Source: Microbulbifer sp. VAAF005
GTDB taxonomy: Bacteria > Pseudomonadota > Gammaproteobacteria > Pseudomonadales > Cellvibrionaceae
DNA length: 64,000 nucleotides
Direction of reading: 5' to 3'
NCBI RefSeq assembly: GCF_030012985.1
Contig: NZ_CP120233.1
Span: 62,001 to 126,000 of the forward strand
Part shown: positions 18,580-25,984 of the stretch, one piece after another
Position numbering within the stretch: the stretch's first letter is position 1
Layout of the letters: every line of letters begins with the position of its first letter
Notes under the pieces: model-generated
What the model was told of the DNA's origin: nothing
Seen by the model: the letters and a program-made list of their open reading frames with translations, nothing else
Databases searched by the model: none
Position numbers and translations under genes: made by a program

Positions 18580-19428
18580 ATGTCTAATTCTCCGAATAAG
18601 CGATATCTGGCGGGGCTGATAATGTTGATTTCGGCTTTTTCCTCCTATGCAATAGCAGATGTTCAATGTGGAGATACGATTACTGACTCGCAGACGCTTA
18701 CTGACCCGCTATCTTGCAGTGAAGATCCAGCAATTACCATTGAGGGCCCTGACGGCAGTCTCGCAATGTCTGGTGACGGCGCAATTGAGTGCACAACTGA
18801 TGGGGTTGGGGTACTTATGTTGGGGACCTCGGGGGTCGTGACGGGTGGAGTTATCAGTAATTGTGAAACCGGATTGGAATTGGCGGGGAGCGGCCTACAT
18901 AAAGTAATCAGCGTAACTGTCGAGGAATCCAGTGGTGCAGGTATTTTGGCGGAAACTGATAGTAATCTTATCCGACAGAATACCCTGTTAAATACCACTA
19001 ATGTCCAGGCTTCGGGTGTTGTACTGGAGGGAGTGGCGAATGTTGCTATTGGAAATAGTATCTCTGGTTTTTTCGAAAATGGAATAGGTGTCTTTGGTTT
19101 CTTTTCCTATATTGGAAACAACTATTTAGAAGGCAATGGAGTAGCCATAAGCTTAGGGGCAAGAATAATTGATGGGCAGACTGTAGGTGCTTCTTTTTGT
19201 GTTATAGCCAGTAATGTTGTTGAGAATAACGAAGTTTTAGGGATTGCTATTGGTGGTCCCTACGTAATCCCAAATATGGATAATGTGGTTAGTGGGAATA
19301 CTGTGACTGGCAGTGGTTTTGACGACCTTTTGGATGACAATGAAGCTTCGGATTGTAGCTCTGGCACCAATGTTTGGTCTGGCAATACGGCAAACACTTC
19401 ATTTCCCTCATGCCTTAAGGATTTATAA
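18580..19428 (+). CDS. Secreted right-handed beta-helix (parallel beta-helix repeat) protein
   Basis: A 282-residue protein with a signal peptide (about residues 1-26, ending 'AIADV'). The rest is built from short repeats typical of right-handed parallel beta-helices of the NosD/PbH1 kind: alternating G-V-x-L and N-x-I/V steps such as 'GVLMLGTSGVVTGGVISNCE', 'SSGAGILAETDSNLIRQNTL', 'SGVVLEGVANVAIGNSISG' and 'NVVENNEVLGIAIGG'. Several cysteines flank the helix and could form disulfides. Such folds occur in polysaccharide-active enzymes, adhesins and surface proteins; I see no catalytic motif that tells which. Translation start is the ATG at 18580, directly after a strong hairpin. The gene stands alone. 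Confidence 0.7.
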   Translation: MSNSPNKRYLAGLIMLISAFSSYAIADVQCGDTITDSQTLTDPLSCSEDPAITIEGPDGSLAMSGDGAIECTTDGVGVLMLGTSGVVTGGVISNCETGLELAGSGLHKVISVTVEESSGAGILAETDSNLIRQNTLLNTTNVQASGVVLEGVANVAIGNSISGFFENGIGVFGFFSYIGNNYLEGNGVAISLGARIIDGQTVGASFCVIASNVVENNEVLGIAIGGPYVIPNMDNVVSGNTVTGSGFDDLLDDNEASDCSSGTNVWSGNTANTSFPSCLKDL

Positions 19429-19738
19429 TTATTGTATTTAAAGATGGGGGAAGGCTTGGTCTTCAGGATTGCGATAAGAGAGCTTGGAAGATATACCTAA
19501 TCATTTTGGTATTTTAGGCGTTTATTTTTATTAGCTGCAGCATTTGTATTTCGTGCCAATGGGAGGATTGTTAGGCACCGGAACGTTTTAACTAGGCCCC
19601 CAGGTCTTAGATTTCTCTACCTCTTTATATGCCATACTCCCTTTTGGTTATCCAATTTGTATATAGGGTAGATAAATGTTGCTGTGCCAAAGATCAAAAT
19701 GGTGAAGCAATAGCATGTAGAAATGGTCGGAGAAAGCT
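19429..19738. other. Gene-free stretch before the FUSC efflux operon
   Basis: 310 bases, A+T-rich, without a convincing coding frame. It presumably carries the promoter of the downstream efflux operon. I see no clear operator palindrome and no regulator gene next to it. Confidence 0.35.
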
Positions 19739-21919
19739 TTGCAGTTGTCTCGCAATATTAAAGAGTCGATTAAGCTAGCAACAGCTTTAGTCATCGTTTA
19801 TGCCATCGCTTTAGGCCTGAATTGGGAAAAACCTTTTTGGGGTGGATTTGCTGTTATTGTTTGCAGCCAGGCAAATCTTGGGCAGTCGCTAAATCGAGCT
19901 ATTTTATGGATTTTAGGGACGCTATTTGCCTTGCTAGCTGGCTGGATAATCGTCGCATTATTTCCACAGGATCGCTGGTTGTTTATGATCGCCCTATCTA
20001 TCTGGGTATCTATCTGCGTTTATTTTTTGCAGAGATCAAACTATCAGTATTTTTGGCTTACAAGTGGATATGTCATCTTTTTGTTGTGGGATGTGACTGG
20101 TGGCGACTTCTCTATCTCCTACAAGGCTGGGGTTTTACGTATTCAGGAGTCCTTGCTCGGAATAATTGTCTACGGACTGGTAGCCGTTTTGATCTGGCCT
20201 AACTGTAGTCGTGGTGAGTTAAGAAGAGCATCTCTGGATTTATTGAGAGAACATCGTCGGTTTGCGGATAATTGTTTTTCTCGGGTTAGAAGTGGCGAGA
20301 AAATAAAGATTAGGCGTAAAAAGCGTGTTGCTCTTTTAGAGCTTGATACGCGCTTACAAACAGCCATTGGCGATGCGAGTTCAGATAGTTATGAGGTGTG
20401 GGAATGTCGAAAGCAGTGGGGTCACTTTGGTCAATCTGCGACAGCCGTCACGCAATCCCTCTTGAAGTTGGAAGAAAGCTTAGCCCTCTCTGGTGATCTG
20501 GGTATATCGAAATTCCTTATTGGTGTCGACGAATACATGCCCGACATTGAGGGGCGTCTCGCGCAAGTGGAAACCGCCCTTTCAGGGGGAATGCCAGTAG
20601 ATAGTGCCAATGGGAGAGTTGTTCGAGGAAATATTGAAGAAGTAAAGAGGTTGTCAACCTTTGAAACTGCTGCTTTAGCCGTTACTAGAAAATCCTTAAA
20701 TGACCTGGAGGTGGAAACCCGATCCCTGATTGATTCAGTAAATGATATACAAACCCGGGGTGACTCCTATTCGAGACAGGTAAGTAGTGATGGCATAGGC
20801 TGGCTTGGAGCTCTGATGCCCGACCCGGACAGGTTGACTAATATTGTCCGTGTTCAGATGGGAATGTGGATCGCTTATCTGGCATACCTTTTTATCCCTG
20901 ACATGATTGGTGGATTGCTAGTTATATTACTGATAACAGTAATAGGTATTCTCGCCTCAATGACCCCCAAAATTCAATTGTTTGAAACCTGTGTTTTCAC
21001 GATTTTAGTGTGCATATTGTCGGCACCTATATATTTCTTTTTAATGCCGAAATTGCACGGATTTTATTCGTTGGCTGTCGTGATTTTTGTATGGACGTTT
21101 GTAGTAAGCTTTTCCTCAAATAAGGTCTTTGGACCCCAGTCGATGATTCGAACCCTGGTTCTTATCTTTCCCCAGATTATTTTTAATTTCAACAACTCTC
21201 AAGAGTATAGTTTTGTTGTTTACACAAATTATCTATTTGTGTTAGCAATAATTTTTTGTATCTTGGCCGTTTCAAGAAATATCCCCTTCACTGCCCATCC
21301 AGAAATAAACCTGAAGAGAAGCATTGACAGGATTCTCAACAGCGCTGCATGGCTGGTGGTGGAGGGTGATATTCCAAAAAAGAAGAGGAAATCATTGTTT
21401 TTCCGGTTATATATATTGTACCACCTGAATATTATTATGATCTCAAGGAAGAGAGTGTTCTATTGGGTGGAGGGTATTTCTGATAAAAAAATGCGGGGTA
21501 TGACCAGAAGCCAGATGCAAAGCCTTATAGGTTTGGCTATGTTGATATCCAACCAGGTTAAGCTGTTATATAAGATAGATAAGAAGAAAATCAATTTTGT
21601 GGCTCCTAAAAGATTACTTCGCGAGGCATTCATATGGAGGCGGCTTGCAAGCAAAATACTTATCTATTTTTCTGGTGGCAACCAAAAGGTTGATATTGAA
21701 TCCCTGCGAAGAGGTTATAGGAGGATATTTGAAAGGGCAAATATTGATGTCGGTGAGTTGATGGAGCTAAGGGAATGTAGTGAAAAATCCAGAGAGGGTG
21801 TAACAAATTTTCTCTATTTCTTGGGTGTTACCCACTGCATCAATAACTATCTGGCAGAGTTTCGTCGCGTTTCAGAATCTGTGGATTGGAAGGCTTTCTG
21901 TGAGGAAAGGTGTCTTTAA
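19739..21919 (+). CDS. FUSC-family inner-membrane efflux pump (AaeB/fusaric-acid-resistance type)
   Basis: A 726-residue membrane protein with the FUSC/AaeB layout: an N-terminal bundle of about six membrane segments (residues 12-165, 'LNWEKPFWGGFAVIVCSQ', 'YQYFWLTSGYVIFLLWDV'), a large cytoplasmic part, and a second membrane bundle at about residues 375-520 ('RVQMGMWIAYLAYLFIPDM'). Family members export aromatic acids, fusaric acid and similar weak acids. The start is a TTG at 19739 preceded by CGGAGAAAG; I see no better in-frame ATG. It is the first of four closely packed genes: DUF1656, HlyD-type adaptor and outer-membrane channel follow. Together they form a complete tripartite export operon. 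The substrate is unknown. Confidence 0.87.
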   Translation: MQLSRNIKESIKLATALVIVYAIALGLNWEKPFWGGFAVIVCSQANLGQSLNRAILWILGTLFALLAGWIIVALFPQDRWLFMIALSIWVSICVYFLQRSNYQYFWLTSGYVIFLLWDVTGGDFSISYKAGVLRIQESLLGIIVYGLVAVLIWPNCSRGELRRASLDLLREHRRFADNCFSRVRSGEKIKIRRKKRVALLELDTRLQTAIGDASSDSYEVWECRKQWGHFGQSATAVTQSLLKLEESLALSGDLGISKFLIGVDEYMPDIEGRLAQVETALSGGMPVDSANGRVVRGNIEEVKRLSTFETAALAVTRKSLNDLEVETRSLIDSVNDIQTRGDSYSRQVSSDGIGWLGALMPDPDRLTNIVRVQMGMWIAYLAYLFIPDMIGGLLVILLITVIGILASMTPKIQLFETCVFTILVCILSAPIYFFLMPKLHGFYSLAVVIFVWTFVVSFSSNKVFGPQSMIRTLVLIFPQIIFNFNNSQEYSFVVYTNYLFVLAIIFCILAVSRNIPFTAHPEINLKRSIDRILNSAAWLVVEGDIPKKKRKSLFFRLYILYHLNIIMISRKRVFYWVEGISDKKMRGMTRSQMQSLIGLAMLISNQVKLLYKIDKKKINFVAPKRLLREAFIWRRLASKILIYFSGGNQKVDIESLRRGYRRIFERANIDVGELMELRECSEKSREGVTNFLYFLGVTHCINNYLAEFRRVSESVDWKAFCEERCL

Positions 21920-21936
21920 TGTCTGTAGGGTTTTAA

Positions 21937-22149
21937 ATGGAAAGAGTACCGCACGATATATCAATAGGCAGTTTCTATCTATCACCAATATTGGTGATAG
22001 CTTTGTTTGGTGTTGTTGCGGCCTTGTTAACCGCTAGGCTTTTGGATCGGTATCGTTTATCCCGATATTTTGCCAATCCACCGGTTGTTATTATCTCCCT
22101 CAGTGTAATTTATTCAATTTTTATAGGAAGGATATTCTTGGGAATATAG
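21937..22149 (+). CDS. DUF1656 small membrane protein (AaeX-like)
   Basis: A 70-residue protein with two membrane segments (about residues 14-34 and 49-67) and the family pattern near the N-terminus, 'HDISIGSFYLSPI'. Proteins of this DUF1656/AaeX family are nearly always encoded between a FUSC pump and its HlyD-like adaptor, as here. It starts 17 bases after the pump gene and ends 2 bases before the adaptor start. Its role in the pump is unknown; it is probably an accessory subunit in the inner membrane. The call rests on length, topology, the N-terminal pattern and context. Confidence 0.85.
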   Translation: MERVPHDISIGSFYLSPILVIALFGVVAALLTARLLDRYRLSRYFANPPVVIISLSVIYSIFIGRIFLGI

Positions 22150-22151
22150 TA

Positions 22152-23273
22152 GTGGCTAGGTATAGAAAATATATTTTTACTGGAACAATAGTGCTTGTAG
22201 CACTGCTGTTACTTATTATCCAGTTCTGGAGATATCTCAATAATCCCTGGACCAGGGATGGAAAAGTGCAGGCGGACATTATTCAAGTGACTCCCAGGGT
22301 AACTGGACAGGTAGTTGAGTTGCCTATTAAGAATAATCAGTTTATTAAAGCAGGGGAACTACTGTTTCAGATTGATCCGAGAATATATGAAGCAGCCTTG
22401 GAAGAGGCCAAGGCAGAGTACGAGGAAGCTCTCGATACATACCGAGCGCAAAACAAGAATATTCTCGCTTATGAGGCCAGGATTAGGGAGTCAATAGCAA
22501 ATATTGATCTAGCAAAAAGTAATATCGGCGCGCTTGATGCGGAAATTGCAAGAACCAAAGCTGAATATGATCGGCAGAGAGAGCTGCTACCCCAGAGAGC
22601 GACATCAGTAAGGGCATTGCAAGCGGCTCAGGCTGAGTATGAATCCACAATTGAGTATCGAGCGGGTGCAGAAGCCAGCTTGGTGGAATCTATGGCTGCT
22701 TTGGAGCAATCCCAAGCGGAGCTGGAGCAGGTTAGAGCACAATTGGGAGCGCTTGGAGCCGATAACCCGGGCGTTCGTGCGGCTTTTGCGCTGCTGGAGC
22801 AGGCGCGGCTTAATCTCGAATACACAACAGTTGTTGCTCCGGTTACTGGTTATGTTACCAATATAGATTTTCGTTACGGTGATCAGGCTGTCGCCAACCA
22901 ACCTGCACTTTCTGTAGTTGATATAAGCACTTTTCGCATTGATGGTTTTTTTCGCGAAACTTTTGTTCGTCGGATCGCTCCGGGGGATAAAGCGTTTATG
23001 AAGTTGATGGCTTATCCTCATCTAGAATTGGAAGGATATGTTGAAAGTATTGGCTGGGGTATTGCCCGCAAAGATGGAACTGCAGGTAATGACTTATTGC
23101 CAATGGTAGATCCCACATTTGACTGGATTCGCCTTGCACAGCGTATTCCTGTCAGGATTCATCTGACAGAAGTCCCCGAATCTGTGAAGCTTCGTGTTGG
23201 ATTTACCAGCTCAGTGCTAGTAATGAGCAATTCTGCGGGCACCGAGCAAGATGAACCGGTGCAATCTCAATAG
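22152..23273 (+). CDS. HlyD-family membrane fusion protein (AaeA-like) of the FUSC efflux operon
   Basis: A 373-residue periplasmic adaptor. One N-terminal membrane anchor (about residues 8-26) is followed by the first lipoyl half, 'PWTRDGKVQADIIQVTPRV' and 'GQVVELPIKNNQFIKAGELL', then a long alpha-helical hairpin (about residues 75-205, rich in Ala, Glu and Gln). The second lipoyl half is 'LEYTTVVAPVTGYVTNIDFR', and a beta-barrel domain contains 'GDKAFMKLMAYPHLELEGYV'. The 'WTRDGxV' entry is typical of EmrA/AaeA-type adaptors. The start is GTG at 22152, two bases after the DUF1656 stop. Its 3' end overlaps the outer-membrane channel gene by 23 bases, so the operon is tightly coupled. Confidence 0.9.
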   Translation: MARYRKYIFTGTIVLVALLLLIIQFWRYLNNPWTRDGKVQADIIQVTPRVTGQVVELPIKNNQFIKAGELLFQIDPRIYEAALEEAKAEYEEALDTYRAQNKNILAYEARIRESIANIDLAKSNIGALDAEIARTKAEYDRQRELLPQRATSVRALQAAQAEYESTIEYRAGAEASLVESMAALEQSQAELEQVRAQLGALGADNPGVRAAFALLEQARLNLEYTTVVAPVTGYVTNIDFRYGDQAVANQPALSVVDISTFRIDGFFRETFVRRIAPGDKAFMKLMAYPHLELEGYVESIGWGIARKDGTAGNDLLPMVDPTFDWIRLAQRIPVRIHLTEVPESVKLRVGFTSSVLVMSNSAGTEQDEPVQSQ

Positions 23274-24774
23274 TTTCAGGAAAGGGTTAATACGGAGCCT
23301 ACAGGGGTGTCTGTTGGCATTGCTGCTCATCTTCGGCAGTAGTTGTATGCTGGGGCCAGATTACCATCCCCCGCCGGTAGAGGTCGAAAGTGAGTGGATC
23401 TATCAAACCAGCTCAAAACTGGATACCTTGGAAGCCGTTAACCCATTGTGGTGGCAGTGGGCATTTTCAGATGTGACGCTGGACGAATTAGTCTCACTTG
23501 CGATTGAGAATAACCTGGAGCTGCGTTCTGCGGCTCTCAGGGCTCTCCAGGCCCAGCAACAGCTAGCTATTGCAATAGGTAACCAGTATCCCCAAACACA
23601 GCAGCTTGAGGGACTTATTGATCGTTCAAAGTATGTTCGATCGGGGATCACTGGCAATCTGCAGACTGAATATTACCCGAACTTTAATTTAACCTGGGAG
23701 TTAGATACCTGGGGGCAGTTAAGAAGGCTGGTTAATTCGGCCGCAGCAGATTTTGAAGCCAGCATAGCTGACTATGATGGTGTGCTGGTTTCTATTATTG
23801 CCCAGGTGGCGCAAACCTATATCAATATTCGCACAACGAAACGCAGGCTAGAAGTTGCCAGGGAAAACATTCGCGTACAACGCGAGGGTTTAAGGATCGC
23901 GAGAGTCAAATTTCGTGCAGGAGAGGTCAGTGCACTGGATGCGGAGCAAGCGCAGGCTTTGCTCAGTAACACAGAAGCCAGCGTGCCGGGACTGGAGATA
24001 AGCTTACAGCAGTTTGAAAATGCCCTGGCAGTCCTTCTGGGAATACCTCCTAATAGTTTGAGGTACATAGTCTCTTTTCCCTCATCCATACCTATGATTC
24101 CTAAAGTCGTTACTGTTGGTATGCCTCAGGATCTATTAAGGCAGCGACCCGATATCCGTGCAGCAGAGCGACGGCTGGCAGCTCAAGGTGAGTTAATAGG
24201 TGTTGCGAGGGCGGAACTCTATCCAAATTTTAGTATTGGTGGGGAGATAGGGGCTATCGATATCAATGGCGGTCAACTTAATGGCAGCAGTAGTGCCTGG
24301 GACCTTTTTATTGAATTTGACTGGAATCTCTTTAACTACGGAAGACTTCGGAGCAACGTCAGGCTACAGGATGCGATTTTTCAGCAGTTGGTGTCTGACT
24401 ATCAGCAAATAGTTCTGTTAGCGCAAGCTGATGTGGAGAACGCTATTGTCGCTTATATAAAATCTCAAAGGCAGTTAGTTCACTATGAGGTGGCTGCCCA
24501 GGCCTCCCAGCGATCTGTCGATATTTCCCTGTCTCAATATACTAATGGTCAAGTGGAATTTGATACTGTGATAACTACGCTGATATCAGATGTTCAGCAG
24601 CAGGATATTTTGGCGATAGCACGCGGTGCCGTAGCAGCTAATCTTGTACAAGTGTATTTGTCGCTGGGAGGTGGGTGGCAGATTCAACAGGGAATTGCAC
24701 CATTTCAGCTTCTTCCTGAGAGAATTTGGCGAGAGATGCTTCAACGAACACCATATTGGGACAAGTTACAATAA
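23251..24774 (+). CDS. Outer-membrane efflux channel (NodT/OprM family lipoprotein) of the FUSC operon
   Basis: A 507-residue TolC-like outer-membrane factor. The leader ends at a lipobox-like 'FGSSC' near residue 32, followed by 'MLGPDYHPPPVEVESEW', the usual OprM/NodT N-terminus. Two OEP repeats follow: the first with 'WWQWAFSDVTLDELVSLAIE' and 'LTWELDTWGQLRRLVNSAAA', the second after 'LLRQRPDIRAAERRLAAQG' with 'FDWNLFNYGRLRSNVRLQD'. The gene overlaps the adaptor gene by 23 bases, so it belongs to the same transcript. The E. coli aaeXAB operon as I know it has no channel gene of its own and relies on TolC; here a dedicated channel completes the tripartite system. Confidence 0.9.
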   Translation: MNRCNLNSFRKGLIRSLQGCLLALLLIFGSSCMLGPDYHPPPVEVESEWIYQTSSKLDTLEAVNPLWWQWAFSDVTLDELVSLAIENNLELRSAALRALQAQQQLAIAIGNQYPQTQQLEGLIDRSKYVRSGITGNLQTEYYPNFNLTWELDTWGQLRRLVNSAAADFEASIADYDGVLVSIIAQVAQTYINIRTTKRRLEVARENIRVQREGLRIARVKFRAGEVSALDAEQAQALLSNTEASVPGLEISLQQFENALAVLLGIPPNSLRYIVSFPSSIPMIPKVVTVGMPQDLLRQRPDIRAAERRLAAQGELIGVARAELYPNFSIGGEIGAIDINGGQLNGSSSAWDLFIEFDWNLFNYGRLRSNVRLQDAIFQQLVSDYQQIVLLAQADVENAIVAYIKSQRQLVHYEVAAQASQRSVDISLSQYTNGQVEFDTVITTLISDVQQQDILAIARGAVAANLVQVYLSLGGGWQIQQGIAPFQLLPERIWREMLQRTPYWDKLQ

Positions 24775-24797
24775 CTTCAGCCATATCACTTTTTGTG

Positions 24798-24992
24798 TGG
24801 AAGGGGGCTAGTATCGCTAAAAGATGTCAGAAATATTGTGTTGATATATTTAAATTTGAGTTTGACGATGCCCGTTTCTTCAAATTTCCCACTCGAGACA
24901 TGGTTATGATAACTGGCGCTTCTCACGGAAAAGATACAATCTCAATGACGAAAGCCTTATTGGAGAACATTCCCGAAAGGGGGGTTACTTGA
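24798..24992 (+). CDS. Unrecognised short open frame between the efflux operon and the carbamoyltransferase
   Basis: An open frame of about 64 codons from a GTG at 24798 (the frame is open further upstream, overlapping the channel gene). It contains 'FKFEFDDARFFKFPTRD' and 'MITGASHGKDTISMTKALL'. I recognise no family. The composition looks protein-like rather than random, and its stop overlaps the proposed TTG start of the next gene, which hints at translational coupling. No good ribosome site precedes the GTG. It may be a small protein, a fragment of an older gene or a chance frame. Confidence 0.22.
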   Translation, partial: WKGASIAKRCQKYCVDIFKFEFDDARFFKFPTRDMVMITGASHGKDTISMTKALLENIPERGVT

Positions 24993-25944
24993 AGTCATTG
25001 AATGGGGAAAGTCTTGTATCAAGCAGTGAACTTTCTAGGAGTGCAATTTTACAGTTGCTTAGATTGTCGTGTCGCTGTGAGTTAAATCGAGGCCAATTTT
25101 CAAATCACTTAGGGGGAAGATATTGATTAGTGCATTCTTTGAATCGAGTACCCGGACAAGATTGTCCTTTGAGAGTGCTTGGCTAAGCCTGGGTGGGAAT
25201 ATAGTCTCAATCACAGATAAAGGAACGACACGTATTGGTGTTGGAGAGAGCTTGCCGGATGTTGCTGAGATGGTGAGTAACTATGGTGACTGTGTTGTTT
25301 TACGGGATTCCTGTGAAAATTCAGTTAAAGTTATGGCAGATCATCTTAGCGTTCCTATAATCAATGCCGGTAATGGAATAGATGAGCATCCTACCCAATC
25401 CCTTATCGACTTATATACGATTTTGAAATGGAATCCCGCAATCCTGACAAGGGAGCAGAAGAAGTACACAATAGGTTTAATTGGTGCTCCTGACCGAATG
25501 AGAGCCTCGAGAAGCTTGCTGACAATATTGAGTCATTTTCCTGAGATTTTTTCTGAGGTGTTCATTTTGTGTGGTAAGGAAGAGCAAGAGCCATTTCGGC
25601 AGGATCAATTTCTGGCATTGCAGGAAAAAGGTCTAAAAGTAAATTTAACCGAAGATGTAGCTAAAGTTCTTCCAAGGCTTGATATTGTTTACATGAATGC
25701 TCTATCGCTAAAGACAGCAGGCCATAAAAGGTTTGAGGATAGCTATTTTTTGAATGCCAAATCGCCATTGAAAAAACAAGCAATTGTTTTACATCCTTTA
25801 CCTCGTATGGAAGAACTTGATAAGAATCTCGACAATACCTCGCATAATTGGTACTTCCTTCAAGCTAAAGGTGGTGTATATGTGAGAATGGCGTTAGCAA
25901 TCGCTATATGTGGTTATCCAAATGAGGTTTGTGACATTATCTAG
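24989..25944 (+). pseudogene. Aspartate-carbamoyltransferase-like protein, split by a frameshift
   Basis: The main part (from about 25117) matches the E. coli PyrB type: 'FFESSTRTRLSFESAW', 'NAGNGIDEHPTQSLIDLYTI', 'LDIVYMNALS' and 'IVLHPLPRMEEL'. The N-terminal helix is in another frame from a TTG at 24989 ('SSSELSRSAILQLLRL'), preceded by AAAGGGGGG; it breaks at the five-G run 25112-25116. One added G gives 'NHLGGKILISAFFESS', the normal family sequence, and a full-length enzyme of about 318 residues. The carbamoyl-phosphate residues (STRTR, R105, H134 and Q137 equivalents) are kept. The aspartate-side residues K84, R229 and Q231 correspond to Val, Ala and Ser, so the acceptor is probably not aspartate. 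An asparagine-synthase-like gene follows after 40 bases. Confidence 0.75.
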
Positions 25945-25984
25945 AATCTTATATCTCAATGAATCCCGACAAAAGGTATCGTCT

